This document shows, one piece after another, positions 39,159 to 48,692 of a stretch of 64,000 nt of DNA. Source of the DNA: Saccharicrinis sp. (GTDB lineage: Bacteria; Bacteroidota; Bacteroidia; Bacteroidales; Marinilabiliaceae). The DNA lies in NCBI GenBank assembly GCA_024635555.1, contig JAGXIO010000017.1, positions 29,797 through 93,796 on the forward strand, written 5' to 3'. Every line of letters begins with the position of its first letter. The first letter of the stretch is position 1. The position numbers and the translations under genes are program-made. The notes under the pieces were generated by a model. The model was not told the DNA's origin and did not search any database. It was given only the letters and a program-made list of their open reading frames with translations.

Positions 39159-40769
39159 ATGAGTTATAATAACACAAAAAAACAAATACTTGGGCCCATC
39201 GTTTTGGCCATGGTATTGATAGCCGGAATAATTATTGGCTATGCACTATTACCAGCAAAATCGGGCTCACGCAGCCCATTGGTTATTTATCCTAAAACCA
39301 ATAAAATAGAAGCCATCCTAAACCTTATTGATGAGGAATATGTGGATACTGTGGATACGGAAAAGTTGGAAGAAGAAATTATACCGGAGCTTTTAAAGAA
39401 GTTGGATCCTCATACGGTTTACATTCCCGCCAAGGATTTGCAAAATGTTAACGAAGAGCTTTCCAGTGGATTTGGGGGCATAGGGGTGCAATTCAGTATT
39501 CAAAAAGATACTGTTATGGTTGTATCCGTTATTTCCGGGGGTCCATCAGAAAAAGTGGGCATACTTCCCGGCGATCGGATAGTTTCGGTAAACGACTCCG
39601 TAATAGCAGGCAACGATATTCAAAACTCCACCGTGCTAAGCTTGCTACGGGGCGATATGGGCACAGAGGTTACAGTGGGTATAATACGACGTGATTTAAA
39701 AGAACCACTCAAATTTGATATTACCCGTGGTAAGATTCCCATGTACAGTGTGGACGTTTCGTATATGGTTACGGATGAAATTGGTTATATTAAAATTAAC
39801 CGATTTGCCGCAAATACTTATAGCGAATTTCTAACCGGAATGGCTAAACTAAAGGCTAACGGAAGTAAGAAGGTAATTCTTGATTTCCGTGGAAATTCAG
39901 GAGGTTATCTGGAGGTGGCCATCAATCTGTGTAACGAGTTTTTGCATGACGGCGATATGATTGTTTATACCGAGGGTAAATCGACACCCCGCCAAAACGT
40001 TCATGCCAACGGGAAAGGAAGCTTTCAGGATATTGAGATAGCGGTGTTGATTGATGATTTTTCGGCTTCGGCCAGCGAAATATTTGCAGGAGCCATCCAA
40101 GATAATGACAGAGGGATGGTGGTAGGACGCAGATCTTTTGGTAAGGGATTGGTGCAAAATCAAATACCATTGGCCGACGGTTCGGCACTTCGCTTGACGA
40201 TAGCAAGATATTATACCCCATCGGGAAGAAGTATCCAAAAACCGTACGAAAATGGAAATGAGGAGTATTATATGGATATCATGTCGCGCTATGAGCATGG
40301 CGAGTTTTTTAACCAGGACAGTATTAGCGAAAACGACACCTTAAAATATACTACCAAAGAAGGACGGACAGTTTACGGTGGTGGAGGTATTATGCCCGAT
40401 TATTTTGTGCCCCGCGATACTACCGCACTAACAAATTATTATTATAAGGTAAGAGAAAATGGTTTGATATATCGCTTCGCTTTGGAGTATGCCGATGATA
40501 ACCGAGATGCTTTAGATGGTTTTAAAAAGGTAGATGAGCTAAGTGCATACCTTGGCAGACAACCGCTGTTAACGCGTTTTGTGCAGTTTGCCGACAAGGA
40601 AGGTGTTAAAATGGATAAGGAACAATTTGATGTTTCCAAAATAACCATTGGGGTGGAGCTAAAGGCATATATTGCGCGTAATGTGTTGGATAACGAAGGC
40701 TTCTTTCCTATTTTGGGCGAGATAGACGAAGTGTTAATGGAGGCGGTTACCCGTTTGTCGGATAAATAG
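39159..40769 (+). CDS. S41 family C-terminal processing peptidase with PDZ domain
   Basis: GFGGIGVQFSI PDZ region, IDDFSASASEIFAGAIQDNDRGMVVGRRSFGKGLVQ (Ser/Lys active site). Confidence 0.97.
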   Translation: MSYNNTKKQILGPIVLAMVLIAGIIIGYALLPAKSGSRSPLVIYPKTNKIEAILNLIDEEYVDTVDTEKLEEEIIPELLKKLDPHTVYIPAKDLQNVNEELSSGFGGIGVQFSIQKDTVMVVSVISGGPSEKVGILPGDRIVSVNDSVIAGNDIQNSTVLSLLRGDMGTEVTVGIIRRDLKEPLKFDITRGKIPMYSVDVSYMVTDEIGYIKINRFAANTYSEFLTGMAKLKANGSKKVILDFRGNSGGYLEVAINLCNEFLHDGDMIVYTEGKSTPRQNVHANGKGSFQDIEIAVLIDDFSASASEIFAGAIQDNDRGMVVGRRSFGKGLVQNQIPLADGSALRLTIARYYTPSGRSIQKPYENGNEEYYMDIMSRYEHGEFFNQDSISENDTLKYTTKEGRTVYGGGGIMPDYFVPRDTTALTNYYYKVRENGLIYRFALEYADDNRDALDGFKKVDELSAYLGRQPLLTRFVQFADKEGVKMDKEQFDVSKITIGVELKAYIARNVLDNEGFFPILGEIDEVLMEAVTRLSDK

Positions 40770-40920
40770 CAATAGTACTTCGGGGGTAAGTGTTTTCAAC
40801 AATTCTACTCGTAAGCAAAAATTTAGCATATACCTTAGTTTGGCACAGTAAGTGAGTTTATGTTAATGCCCGACTCTTGGGTTGGGTTAAAGCATTATTT
40901 TTGAACAAAGAAAAAAAGTT

Positions 40921-41175
40921 ATGGGAATACTGAGAACAATATTTATTATTCTTGTTTTTTATTATCTGGTTAAGTTTTTAATGAGGATTATAGCTCCCTA
41001 CTTATTGGCCAAAGGGATGAATAAAATGAACGACCATTTAAAAAGAGAGCAGAGTTTTAAGACAGAAAAAAAACGTGAAGAGGGAAAGGTTACCATCCAA
41101 AATAACCGAGATGCCGAAAAAAAGATATCGCCTAACTTGGGCGAATATGTCGATTACGAAGAAGTGAAGGATTAA
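40921..41175 (+). CDS. DUF4834-like small membrane protein
   Basis: MGILRTIFIILVFYYLVKFLMRIIAPYLL...; C-term GEYVDYEEVKD. Confidence 0.7.
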   Translation: MGILRTIFIILVFYYLVKFLMRIIAPYLLAKGMNKMNDHLKREQSFKTEKKREEGKVTIQNNRDAEKKISPNLGEYVDYEEVKD

Positions 41176-41337
41176 ATTTTAATGGCATCTTACTTATGCT
41201 GATAAAAAAATCAGTGATAATCAGCGTCATCAGCGTTTCATCAAGATAACAAATATAGAACACGGATAACACGGATGCAAAGCAACGCTGATAAAAGGGA
41301 TTTCATCTGTCTATAATTTTTTTTTTTAGTGGTCAGA

Positions 41338-41430
41338 TAGCTTGCCGCGAACTTGATTCGGGAGTACTCGCCACATTAGTCATCCCCCTGTGTGAGAGGA
41401 TACTCTCATAGCCTGCCCGCTCGTTTCATG
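41338..41430 (-). repeat. Interspersed repeat, copy 2 (inverted relative to 19289-19412)
   Basis: Reverse complement reads catgaaacgagcgggcaggctatgagagtatcctctcacacagggggatgactaatgtggcgagtactcccg... Confidence 0.75.
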
Positions 41431-41612
41431 GCTATACGATTAATTTCGTAAAGGCCAATCTAATTATGATATACTGCAAATGCACTCTAATAGCATCTTG
41501 CCAATCGTTATTATCCAAAAATATTCCAACAAAAACTTACCACCTTTCAAATATCTTTTACTAATTTTCGATATTGATAAATTCGGTATTTTCTTTATTT
41601 AATTCACGCCTT

Positions 41613-44600
41613 ATGCAACCCAAAAAATTATTCAGTGTCCTCATTTTGTTTGCTTGCTTACTGTTAGCTGGATGCGGAAAAAAGAACAAAGAGGTTCAGC
41701 AGCTTTCTGAAGTTAAGTATAATCCCAAGGTGGCTGCTTTTACTTCGGGTATGGTATCTAACCAAGCCGAGGTTATGGTTCGCTTTTCGGAGATAATTGA
41801 GGAGGCCGAACCGGGTAAACCTGCCTCATCTAGCATCATGAAAATAACGCCATCGGTAAAGGGCGACTTTTATTGGCTCGATAATCAAACCCTCGCCTTT
41901 AAAGCCAGGGAAAGGATGAAGGGAGCAACCGTTTATAAGGTTCAAGTGAAGCTGGGACAGGTTTTTAAGGACAATGACGAAGATTTTGAATTTACTTTCC
42001 AAACTTTAACGCAAAACCTAAGGTTGGATTTGGGGCAGGTGTCGCCTTACAAAAATACCGAGCTTTCGGATAATCGATTGAGTGGCACACTTATTTTGGC
42101 TGATTATACCGATTTAAGTCAAGTGCATAAAGTGTTATCTGCCAACCAAAAAGGCGAAGAGCTCGAAGTGGAATGGTTGGCATCGGGCACACCCAACCAT
42201 TATCCCTTTTTGCTGCATCATATTAAGCGCGGCAATTCTTCGAGCTCCGTACAGATTAAAATAAATGGTGAGCCTATAGATGTAGATCTGCACGAAAGCG
42301 AAAAATTAAAAATTCCATCTATCAATGATTTTGAGCTTGTGGCTTGCAAAACTGTTTTTCAGCCCCGACAATCCATTGACATCTCCTTTACCGACCCGCT
42401 TAATCCATCGCAAGAAGTGGCAGGTTTGGTGGAATTGGATAATGCCACTTCGTTTACTGCGGAGATAGAAAATAATATCCTACATGTATATCCCAATAAT
42501 TCTTTGATTGGCGATGTGAGTGTAACGGTGCATCCCGGCATAGAAAATATATTGGGTACAAAAAGTAAAGAGAAAGAAACCTATCAGCTTACTTTTACAA
42601 GCAATAAACCACAGGTAGAGTTTTTGGGAAGCGGGACTATTCTTCCTGAATCATTGGGACTCACTTTGCCTTTTAAAGCGGTAAGTCTTAAAGAAGTTCA
42701 GGTTCAAGTAATAAAGATTTACGAAAATAATATTGCTTCTTTTCTGCAAGAAAACACCTTGGATGGCAATTACCAGCTAAAACGGGCTGGGCGCTTGATA
42801 CTTAAAAAAACTATTCCACTCAATACCGACAGAACCTTGGATTTGAACAAATGGAACACTTTTTCTATAGATTTGGACCGATTGGTAAAGGTGGATAGAG
42901 GTGCCATTTATAGGGTAGAGCTTCACTTTACTCGACGCAATGCCATTTATCCTTGCGCTGAGGTGGACGCAGAGGATGCAAGTGCGGATGCCATGCCCGA
43001 CCCAGATGTAATTTCGGAACGCGAGATTGCCTATTTCGATGGCCCCCAAGGTTATAGTTATTATGATGAGGATTACTATTATGATGGAAGCTGGAACGAA
43101 AGGGAAGACCCCTGCAAAAAAGCCTACTATCACGATAATCGCTTTGCCAGCCGCAACATCCTGGCCTCGAACATTGGTATCATAGCCAAAAAAGGCACCG
43201 ATAAGGAAATGCTTGTAGCTTTAACCGACCTGCGAACCACAGAGCCATTGGCTAATGTAGATGTGGAGATTTACAACTACCAAAATCAGTTAATAACTTC
43301 TGCCAAAAGCAACAAAGACGGTTTAATCCGCATGGATGTTACCAAGCAACCCTTTTTACTAATTGCCAAGTATGAGAACCAAAGAGGATATTTGCGTTTA
43401 GATGAGGGTTCTTCGCTTTCAATGAGCCGTTTTGACGTAGCCGGACAAACCATCGACAAAGGACTAAAGGGTTACATTTACGGCGAGCGTGGCGTATGGC
43501 GACCTGGTGACACCCTGTTTGTATCTTTTATTTTAGAGGATAGGGACAACACATTACCCAAAAATCATCCGGTAGTTTTTGAACTCTCCAACCCCAATGG
43601 CCAATTGGTAAGGCGTATGGCCAGCACAGATGGGGTGAACAATATGTATCTTTTTAAAGTAAATACCCGCGATGATGCGCCTACCGGTAATTGGCAAGCT
43701 CGCTTTTTAGTGGGTGGAACGGCCTTTTATAAAACGCTGAAAGTAGAAACAGTAAAGCCAAATCGCCTTAAAATAAAAATGGATTTCGGCACCAAAATGA
43801 TTTCAGTGGCTAAACCCTTTATCCAAGCCGATATGGAGGTCAAATGGCTTCACGGTGCCGTGGCGAAAAACTTAAAAACCAACGTTACCGCTACCTTAAC
43901 TTCGATGTCAACGCATTTCGAAAAATTTAGAGATTTCTCCTTTGATGACCCGAGCCGTTCTTTTACCGGAGAAGAAGTCACTTTTTTTGAGGGCAAAACA
44001 GATGCCGAAGGGATCGTTAACATTCAGGGCAATCTGGAAGTGAGCGACCAAGCTCCGGGCATGTTAAGGGCATCGTTCCGCACCCGTGTTTTTGAGGAGA
44101 GCGGCGACTTTAGTGTGGATAGGTTTTCCATTCCCTACAGTCCTTATAAATCGTACGTGGGCATCAAAACACCCGAAGGCGATAAACGTGGAATGTTGCT
44201 CACGGATAAAAACCATACGATACAAGTGGCCACGGTGGACAGCGAGGGGAATCCTAAATCAAAAAGTGGTTTAAAATATGTGATTTATAAAGTAAACTGG
44301 CGCTGGTGGTGGGAGTCAGGAGATGATAACCTGGCCCGATACATTTCGTCCTCGTCGGAGGATGTGATAGATAGAGGCACTTTAAGTACCAAGGATGGCA
44401 AGGGTAGTTTTGATTTTAAAATAGAATATCCTGCTTGGGGGCGTTACCTCATTCGTGTGTTCGATCCTATGAGTGGACACGTGAGCGGGAGTACCGTTTA
44501 TGTGGATTGGCCCGGATATTCCATGAAGCCTGCGGGTGATAACCCAGAAGCAGCATCCATGCTAACGCTATCATCAACCGAGGATAAATACAATGTCGGT

Positions 44601-47171
44601 CAAAAAGCAGAAGTCACTTTTGCATCCGCCGAAGGTGGACGTGCTTTGGTGAGTATCGAAAACGGTTCGCGGATCATCAGGGAATATTGGGTGAAAACGC
44701 AAAAAGAGTTTACGGCATTTAATTTTGAGGTGACCAAGGAAATGACACCCAACATTTATGTACATGTAACCATGTTGCAGCCCCACGCCCAAACGGCCAA
44801 TAACTTACCCATTCGCATGTATGGCATAACGCCATTAATGGTTGAGGATGCCCAAACGCACCTTAAACCAATAATCGATATGGCCGAAACATTGACGCCA
44901 GAGCAGAAGGTAAAAATAAAGGTTAGCGAACAGAATGGGGTTTCAATGACCTATACCATCGCTATGGTGGAAGATGGCCTCCTGGATTTAACCCGTTTTA
45001 AAACACCGGAGCCCTGGAATCATTTTTATGCCCGCGAGGCACTCGGCGTGCGAACCTGGGATATTTACAATCAGGTGATTGGTGCTTATGGCGGTCAAGT
45101 TGAAAGAGTTTTTAGCATAGGTGGTGATGGCGATATGATGCAAAAGCAAAATGACCCCAATGCCAACCGCTTTAAACCGGTGGTAAAGGTATTTGGCCCT
45201 TTTGAGTTAAAAAATGGAGACAGTAAAACACACGAGTTCAAGATGCCCCATTACATTGGCTCAGTGCGTACGATGGTGGTAGCACGCAACGGACGAATGT
45301 ACGGAAATGCGGAAAAAACTACCCCCGTGAAAAAACCGTTGATGGTGCTGGCCACGCTGCCCAGAGTATTAGGGCCGGGCGAAACGGTAAAGTTACCTAT
45401 CACCGTTTTTGCTATGCGCAGCGACATTAAAAAAGTAGAACTAAGTATTGAAACCAATGAATTGCTCAGCCTAAAGGAAAGCAATAAGCGTGTTTTAACA
45501 TTTGACAAGGAAGGGGATAAGGTAGTGTCCTTTACATTACAAATCCCCGAAAAATTGGGGGTGGGCAAGGTGAAGATAATGGCCAGCTCCGGCACAGAAA
45601 CGGCAGTGGACGAAATAGAAATTCAAGTTCGTAATCCCAATCCGCCCCGTGTTTCTTCCATCAGCAAGATGCTTAAAGGCAAGGAGAGCGGCAGTATTGA
45701 TTACCAACTTTTTGGCATGGAAGGTACCAACAAAGCCACCATAGAGGTATCGTCCATACCCCCGGTGGATTTTGGTAGCAGGTTAAAATACCTCTTAAGC
45801 TATCCCCACGGTTGCTTGGAACAAATAACCAGCATTGGCTTTCCACAATTATTTCTGGAAAATGTGATGGAGCTTAACGACAATACAAAAGCTACTACCG
45901 AAAAAAATATCAAAGCAGCTATTAGTAAGCTTTCCACGTATATTAATGCAGAGGGTGGATTTATTTATTGGCCGGGACATACCGAAGCCAACGATTGGGG
46001 AACATCTTATGCAGGACACTTTTTTATTGAAGCCGAGAAAAAAGGTTATAGCCTACCCATAAACTTCAAAAATAAATGGGTGAGCTATCAAAACAAGCAA
46101 GCCAATAATTGGACAGCAGCCAACAATGAAAGCTACAAGCAGTTGAACCAGGCTTATCGTTTATATACCCTTGCCTTAGCGCAGCAGCCCAACAAGAGTG
46201 CCATGAATAGGATGAGGAACATCACCTCGCTTACCTCCGTAGCACGTTGGAGGTTGGCAGCAGCTTATGCCCTTATCGGACAAAAAGAAGTTGCCGCTGA
46301 ATTGATAGAAAACCAAAGCACCGAAGTGGCAGAGCGTTTTGAGTACTACTATTACTCTTATGGGTCGGCTACGCGCGATCAGGCGATGGTTTTAGAAACA
46401 TTGGTTTTGTTAGATCGTTTGGATACTGCCGCCCTTTTGATGAAGGAAATTGCGGAACAATTGAGTTCGCAACGTTGGATGAGCACGCAAACCACCGCTT
46501 ATTCGCTTATCGCCATCAGTAAGCTGGCAGGCAACTCAACCAAATCAAAGGTTTTTTACACTTATCAGGGATCGGGCATCAGTAAAGTAAAAATATCGTC
46601 GGACAAGCCTGTGAGTCAGATTCAACTACCGGCTACTATCCCGGCAAGGGGAGAGGTGAAATTTGAGAATCATGCCGAGGGCGTTATGTTTGCACGATTG
46701 ATATTGGAGGGAACTCCTTTTATGGGCGATTCAGTGGCAGAAAGCTCCAACCTTAAGATGAGCGTAAAATATACAACCTTGTCGGGCGAGCCCATCGATG
46801 TAGGGAACTTGCCGCAGGGAACCGATTTTATGGCGATAGTAACCCTAACACATCCAGGCCAGTTGTCGGGTTACACCAACATGGCTCTTACGCAGATATT
46901 CCCCTCAGGCTGGGAAATACGAAACACCCGCATGGAAGATACGCCATCCGTTTTTGACGTCAACACCCCCGATTACCGCGACATACGTGACGACAGGGTG
47001 TATACCTATTTCGACCTTGAACGTAACCAAAGTCTTACTTTTGTGGTATTGCTCAATGCTACCTATCAAGGGCGTTACTATTTGCCGTCAGTGTCGTGTC
47101 AGGCCATGTACAACAATCAGATAGCCTCGCGTAAGTCAGGACAATGGGTGCAGGTAATGGGGCAAGAGTAA
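41613..47171 (+). CDS. Alpha-2-macroglobulin family lipoprotein with thioester motif
   Basis: Lipobox LLLAGCGKK, MG-type domains, YPHGCLEQITSIGFPQL thioester site, TED helices. ATG at 41613 more plausible than 41574. Confidence 0.95.
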   Translation: MQPKKLFSVLILFACLLLAGCGKKNKEVQQLSEVKYNPKVAAFTSGMVSNQAEVMVRFSEIIEEAEPGKPASSSIMKITPSVKGDFYWLDNQTLAFKARERMKGATVYKVQVKLGQVFKDNDEDFEFTFQTLTQNLRLDLGQVSPYKNTELSDNRLSGTLILADYTDLSQVHKVLSANQKGEELEVEWLASGTPNHYPFLLHHIKRGNSSSSVQIKINGEPIDVDLHESEKLKIPSINDFELVACKTVFQPRQSIDISFTDPLNPSQEVAGLVELDNATSFTAEIENNILHVYPNNSLIGDVSVTVHPGIENILGTKSKEKETYQLTFTSNKPQVEFLGSGTILPESLGLTLPFKAVSLKEVQVQVIKIYENNIASFLQENTLDGNYQLKRAGRLILKKTIPLNTDRTLDLNKWNTFSIDLDRLVKVDRGAIYRVELHFTRRNAIYPCAEVDAEDASADAMPDPDVISEREIAYFDGPQGYSYYDEDYYYDGSWNEREDPCKKAYYHDNRFASRNILASNIGIIAKKGTDKEMLVALTDLRTTEPLANVDVEIYNYQNQLITSAKSNKDGLIRMDVTKQPFLLIAKYENQRGYLRLDEGSSLSMSRFDVAGQTIDKGLKGYIYGERGVWRPGDTLFVSFILEDRDNTLPKNHPVVFELSNPNGQLVRRMASTDGVNNMYLFKVNTRDDAPTGNWQARFLVGGTAFYKTLKVETVKPNRLKIKMDFGTKMISVAKPFIQADMEVKWLHGAVAKNLKTNVTATLTSMSTHFEKFRDFSFDDPSRSFTGEEVTFFEGKTDAEGIVNIQGNLEVSDQAPGMLRASFRTRVFEESGDFSVDRFSIPYSPYKSYVGIKTPEGDKRGMLLTDKNHTIQVATVDSEGNPKSKSGLKYVIYKVNWRWWWESGDDNLARYISSSSEDVIDRGTLSTKDGKGSFDFKIEYPAWGRYLIRVFDPMSGHVSGSTVYVDWPGYSMKPAGDNPEAASMLTLSSTEDKYNVGQKAEVTFASAEGGRALVSIENGSRIIREYWVKTQKEFTAFNFEVTKEMTPNIYVHVTMLQPHAQTANNLPIRMYGITPLMVEDAQTHLKPIIDMAETLTPEQKVKIKVSEQNGVSMTYTIAMVEDGLLDLTRFKTPEPWNHFYAREALGVRTWDIYNQVIGAYGGQVERVFSIGGDGDMMQKQNDPNANRFKPVVKVFGPFELKNGDSKTHEFKMPHYIGSVRTMVVARNGRMYGNAEKTTPVKKPLMVLATLPRVLGPGETVKLPITVFAMRSDIKKVELSIETNELLSLKESNKRVLTFDKEGDKVVSFTLQIPEKLGVGKVKIMASSGTETAVDEIEIQVRNPNPPRVSSISKMLKGKESGSIDYQLFGMEGTNKATIEVSSIPPVDFGSRLKYLLSYPHGCLEQITSIGFPQLFLENVMELNDNTKATTEKNIKAAISKLSTYINAEGGFIYWPGHTEANDWGTSYAGHFFIEAEKKGYSLPINFKNKWVSYQNKQANNWTAANNESYKQLNQAYRLYTLALAQQPNKSAMNRMRNITSLTSVARWRLAAAYALIGQKEVAAELIENQSTEVAERFEYYYYSYGSATRDQAMVLETLVLLDRLDTAALLMKEIAEQLSSQRWMSTQTTAYSLIAISKLAGNSTKSKVFYTYQGSGISKVKISSDKPVSQIQLPATIPARGEVKFENHAEGVMFARLILEGTPFMGDSVAESSNLKMSVKYTTLSGEPIDVGNLPQGTDFMAIVTLTHPGQLSGYTNMALTQIFPSGWEIRNTRMEDTPSVFDVNTPDYRDIRDDRVYTYFDLERNQSLTFVVLLNATYQGRYYLPSVSCQAMYNNQIASRKSGQWVQVMGQE

Positions 47172-47279
47172 AGGCAATACGCTAGGTTGAAATCAAATTA
47201 ATATACTTTTACGGTACGCCGCATTTCGTTATGCCAATAAATAAATGTTAAAACTTTGTTAAAAAACAAAAATTAACTT

Positions 47280-47287
47280 TATATTTG
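47280..47287 (+). promoter_or_regulatory. Bacteroidota promoter (-33 TTTG at 47255-47258, -7 tatatttg)
   Basis: TTTG - 21 nt - TATATTTG. Confidence 0.6.
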
Positions 47288-47293
47288 CGGCTG

Positions 47294-47370
47294 GAAAAAA
47301 GTATATCCTTTTCCCTTAAATCTAAAAAAATCCGCAAAAAAGGCCCACTACCCATGGGTCTTTTTTGCGT
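47294..47370 (+). ncRNA. Candidate short transcript or 5' leader ending in a hairpin terminator
   Basis: Promoter-like site immediately upstream; hairpin cgcaaaaaaggccca / tgggtcttttttgcg at 47333-47369. Confidence 0.35.
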
Positions 47371-47471
47371 TTACCACTTTTGTAAATAGAGAAGTGAACC
47401 ATTTAAGTAGGCCGGGGTTTTATCCTCTAAACACCAATAGTTCATACAAACTTTAATGTTATTTTATTCTT

Positions 47472-48068
47472 ATGCAATCATTTTGGGACGAGCGCTATGC
47501 CTCGCAAAAATACATATATGGCGAAGAGCCAAACCCTCAGCTTAAAAGTTTTATAGACAGAAATACACCGGGCAAAATTTTATTTCCAGGTGAAGGCGAA
47601 GGGCGAAACGCTGTTTATGCAGCCTTGCAAAACTGGGATGTTGTGGCCATGGATCAAAGTAGCATGGCTAAGACCAAAGCAGAGGCTTTGGCCGCCAAAC
47701 ATGGAGTTAAGATTGATTATTCCATAGGCGATATTGTAGCCAGCGTATACCCTCCAGAAAGCTTCGAGGCCATAGCACTGGCATTTTTTCATCTGCCCCC
47801 GCAAGTACGAAATAAGGTACATACTTATTTGGCATCTTTGTTAAAGCCCGGAGGTAAATTATTTTTAGTGGGTTTTTCAAAGCAACAGATCAACTATAAT
47901 AGTGGTGGCCCTGGTAATGTGGATATGCTGTATTCAACAAACCTTTTGCTTGAGGATTTTAATGGTTTTCAGATTGTTACCAATGAGCAGTTTGTGTCGG
48001 AATTAAACGAAGGCGACGGGCATGATGGTCTGGCATCGCTAATAGTGTTTGAAGCAATAAAAAAATAG
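47472..48068 (+). CDS. Class I SAM-dependent methyltransferase (TehB/TPMT-like)
   Basis: FWDERYASQKYIYGEEPN, ILFPGEGEGRNAVYAALQNWDVVAMDQS. Confidence 0.92.
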   Translation: MQSFWDERYASQKYIYGEEPNPQLKSFIDRNTPGKILFPGEGEGRNAVYAALQNWDVVAMDQSSMAKTKAEALAAKHGVKIDYSIGDIVASVYPPESFEAIALAFFHLPPQVRNKVHTYLASLLKPGGKLFLVGFSKQQINYNSGGPGNVDMLYSTNLLLEDFNGFQIVTNEQFVSELNEGDGHDGLASLIVFEAIKK

Positions 48069-48081
48069 GATTGGTATAAAC

Positions 48082-48125
48082 CTAACTTGGACAAGCCAAA
48101 AACTTTTTTGGCTTGTCCAAGTTAG
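48082..48125. repeat. Long perfect hairpin
   Basis: ctaacttggacaagccaaaaa / tttttggcttgtccaagttag, 21-bp perfect arms separated by 2 nt. Confidence 0.9.
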
Positions 48126-48210
48126 TAGGCAAAATTTAAAAATACATAATTTGTAGGTTTCATTATTTTTTATTCTTCAGTATCAAAAAACAATGCATTT
48201 TAAATTTTGC

Positions 48211-48273
48211 TTTAGTACCTTATCTCTAATATTCTCCCAAAAAATGGCAGAATATTAGAGATAAGGTACTAAA
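48211..48273. repeat. 25-bp perfect inverted repeat
   Basis: tttagtaccttatctctaatattct ... agaatattagagataaggtactaaa, 13-nt spacer. Confidence 0.92.
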
Positions 48274-48302
48274 TAATGGTAATTTTGACTTAAATTTTAA
48301 AA

Positions 48303-48668
48303 ATGGATGATAAAGAGATATCTGCCAGCCCGCAGGCTGGGATAAAAGAAGATAGTTGGGAAGAAATGCTTTTAAAAGTAAGCAAGAAATTTAAAGTAAT
48401 GGCCGACTTCGATTTTCTATTGTTTTTGATAGGAATACAGGAACGCGGCACGGGATATATTCAATATTCGAAGCAAGAAAAAATGGACTTAATAAACTTG
48501 GGACGCTGTGTGTTATTTCAGCGCAAAGGTTTTTATGCCACCGATGGAGTTGACGAAGAAGGATGGCCTACTTTTACCATAGTTAATGAAATACAGGATA
48601 TATCGCCCTCGGAACGCGAAGGTATTTTAAAGAAGGCCATGATAAAGTATTTTGCGGAAAAATTATAG
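48303..48668 (+). CDS. Conserved hypothetical protein
   Basis: 121 aa; N-terminal SASPQAGI encoded by a ccagcccgcaggctgg palindrome, so the true start may be downstream. Confidence 0.7.
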   Translation: MDDKEISASPQAGIKEDSWEEMLLKVSKKFKVMADFDFLLFLIGIQERGTGYIQYSKQEKMDLINLGRCVLFQRKGFYATDGVDEEGWPTFTIVNEIQDISPSEREGILKKAMIKYFAEKL

Positions 48669-48692
48669 GCAAAAGTAACCACAAAGGAGAAA

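Noticed and set aside
39897-40298. Overlapping minus-strand ORFs (133 and 99 aa) inside the S41 protease gene
   Set aside because: Shadow ORFs over a well-supported CDS, no recognisable domain
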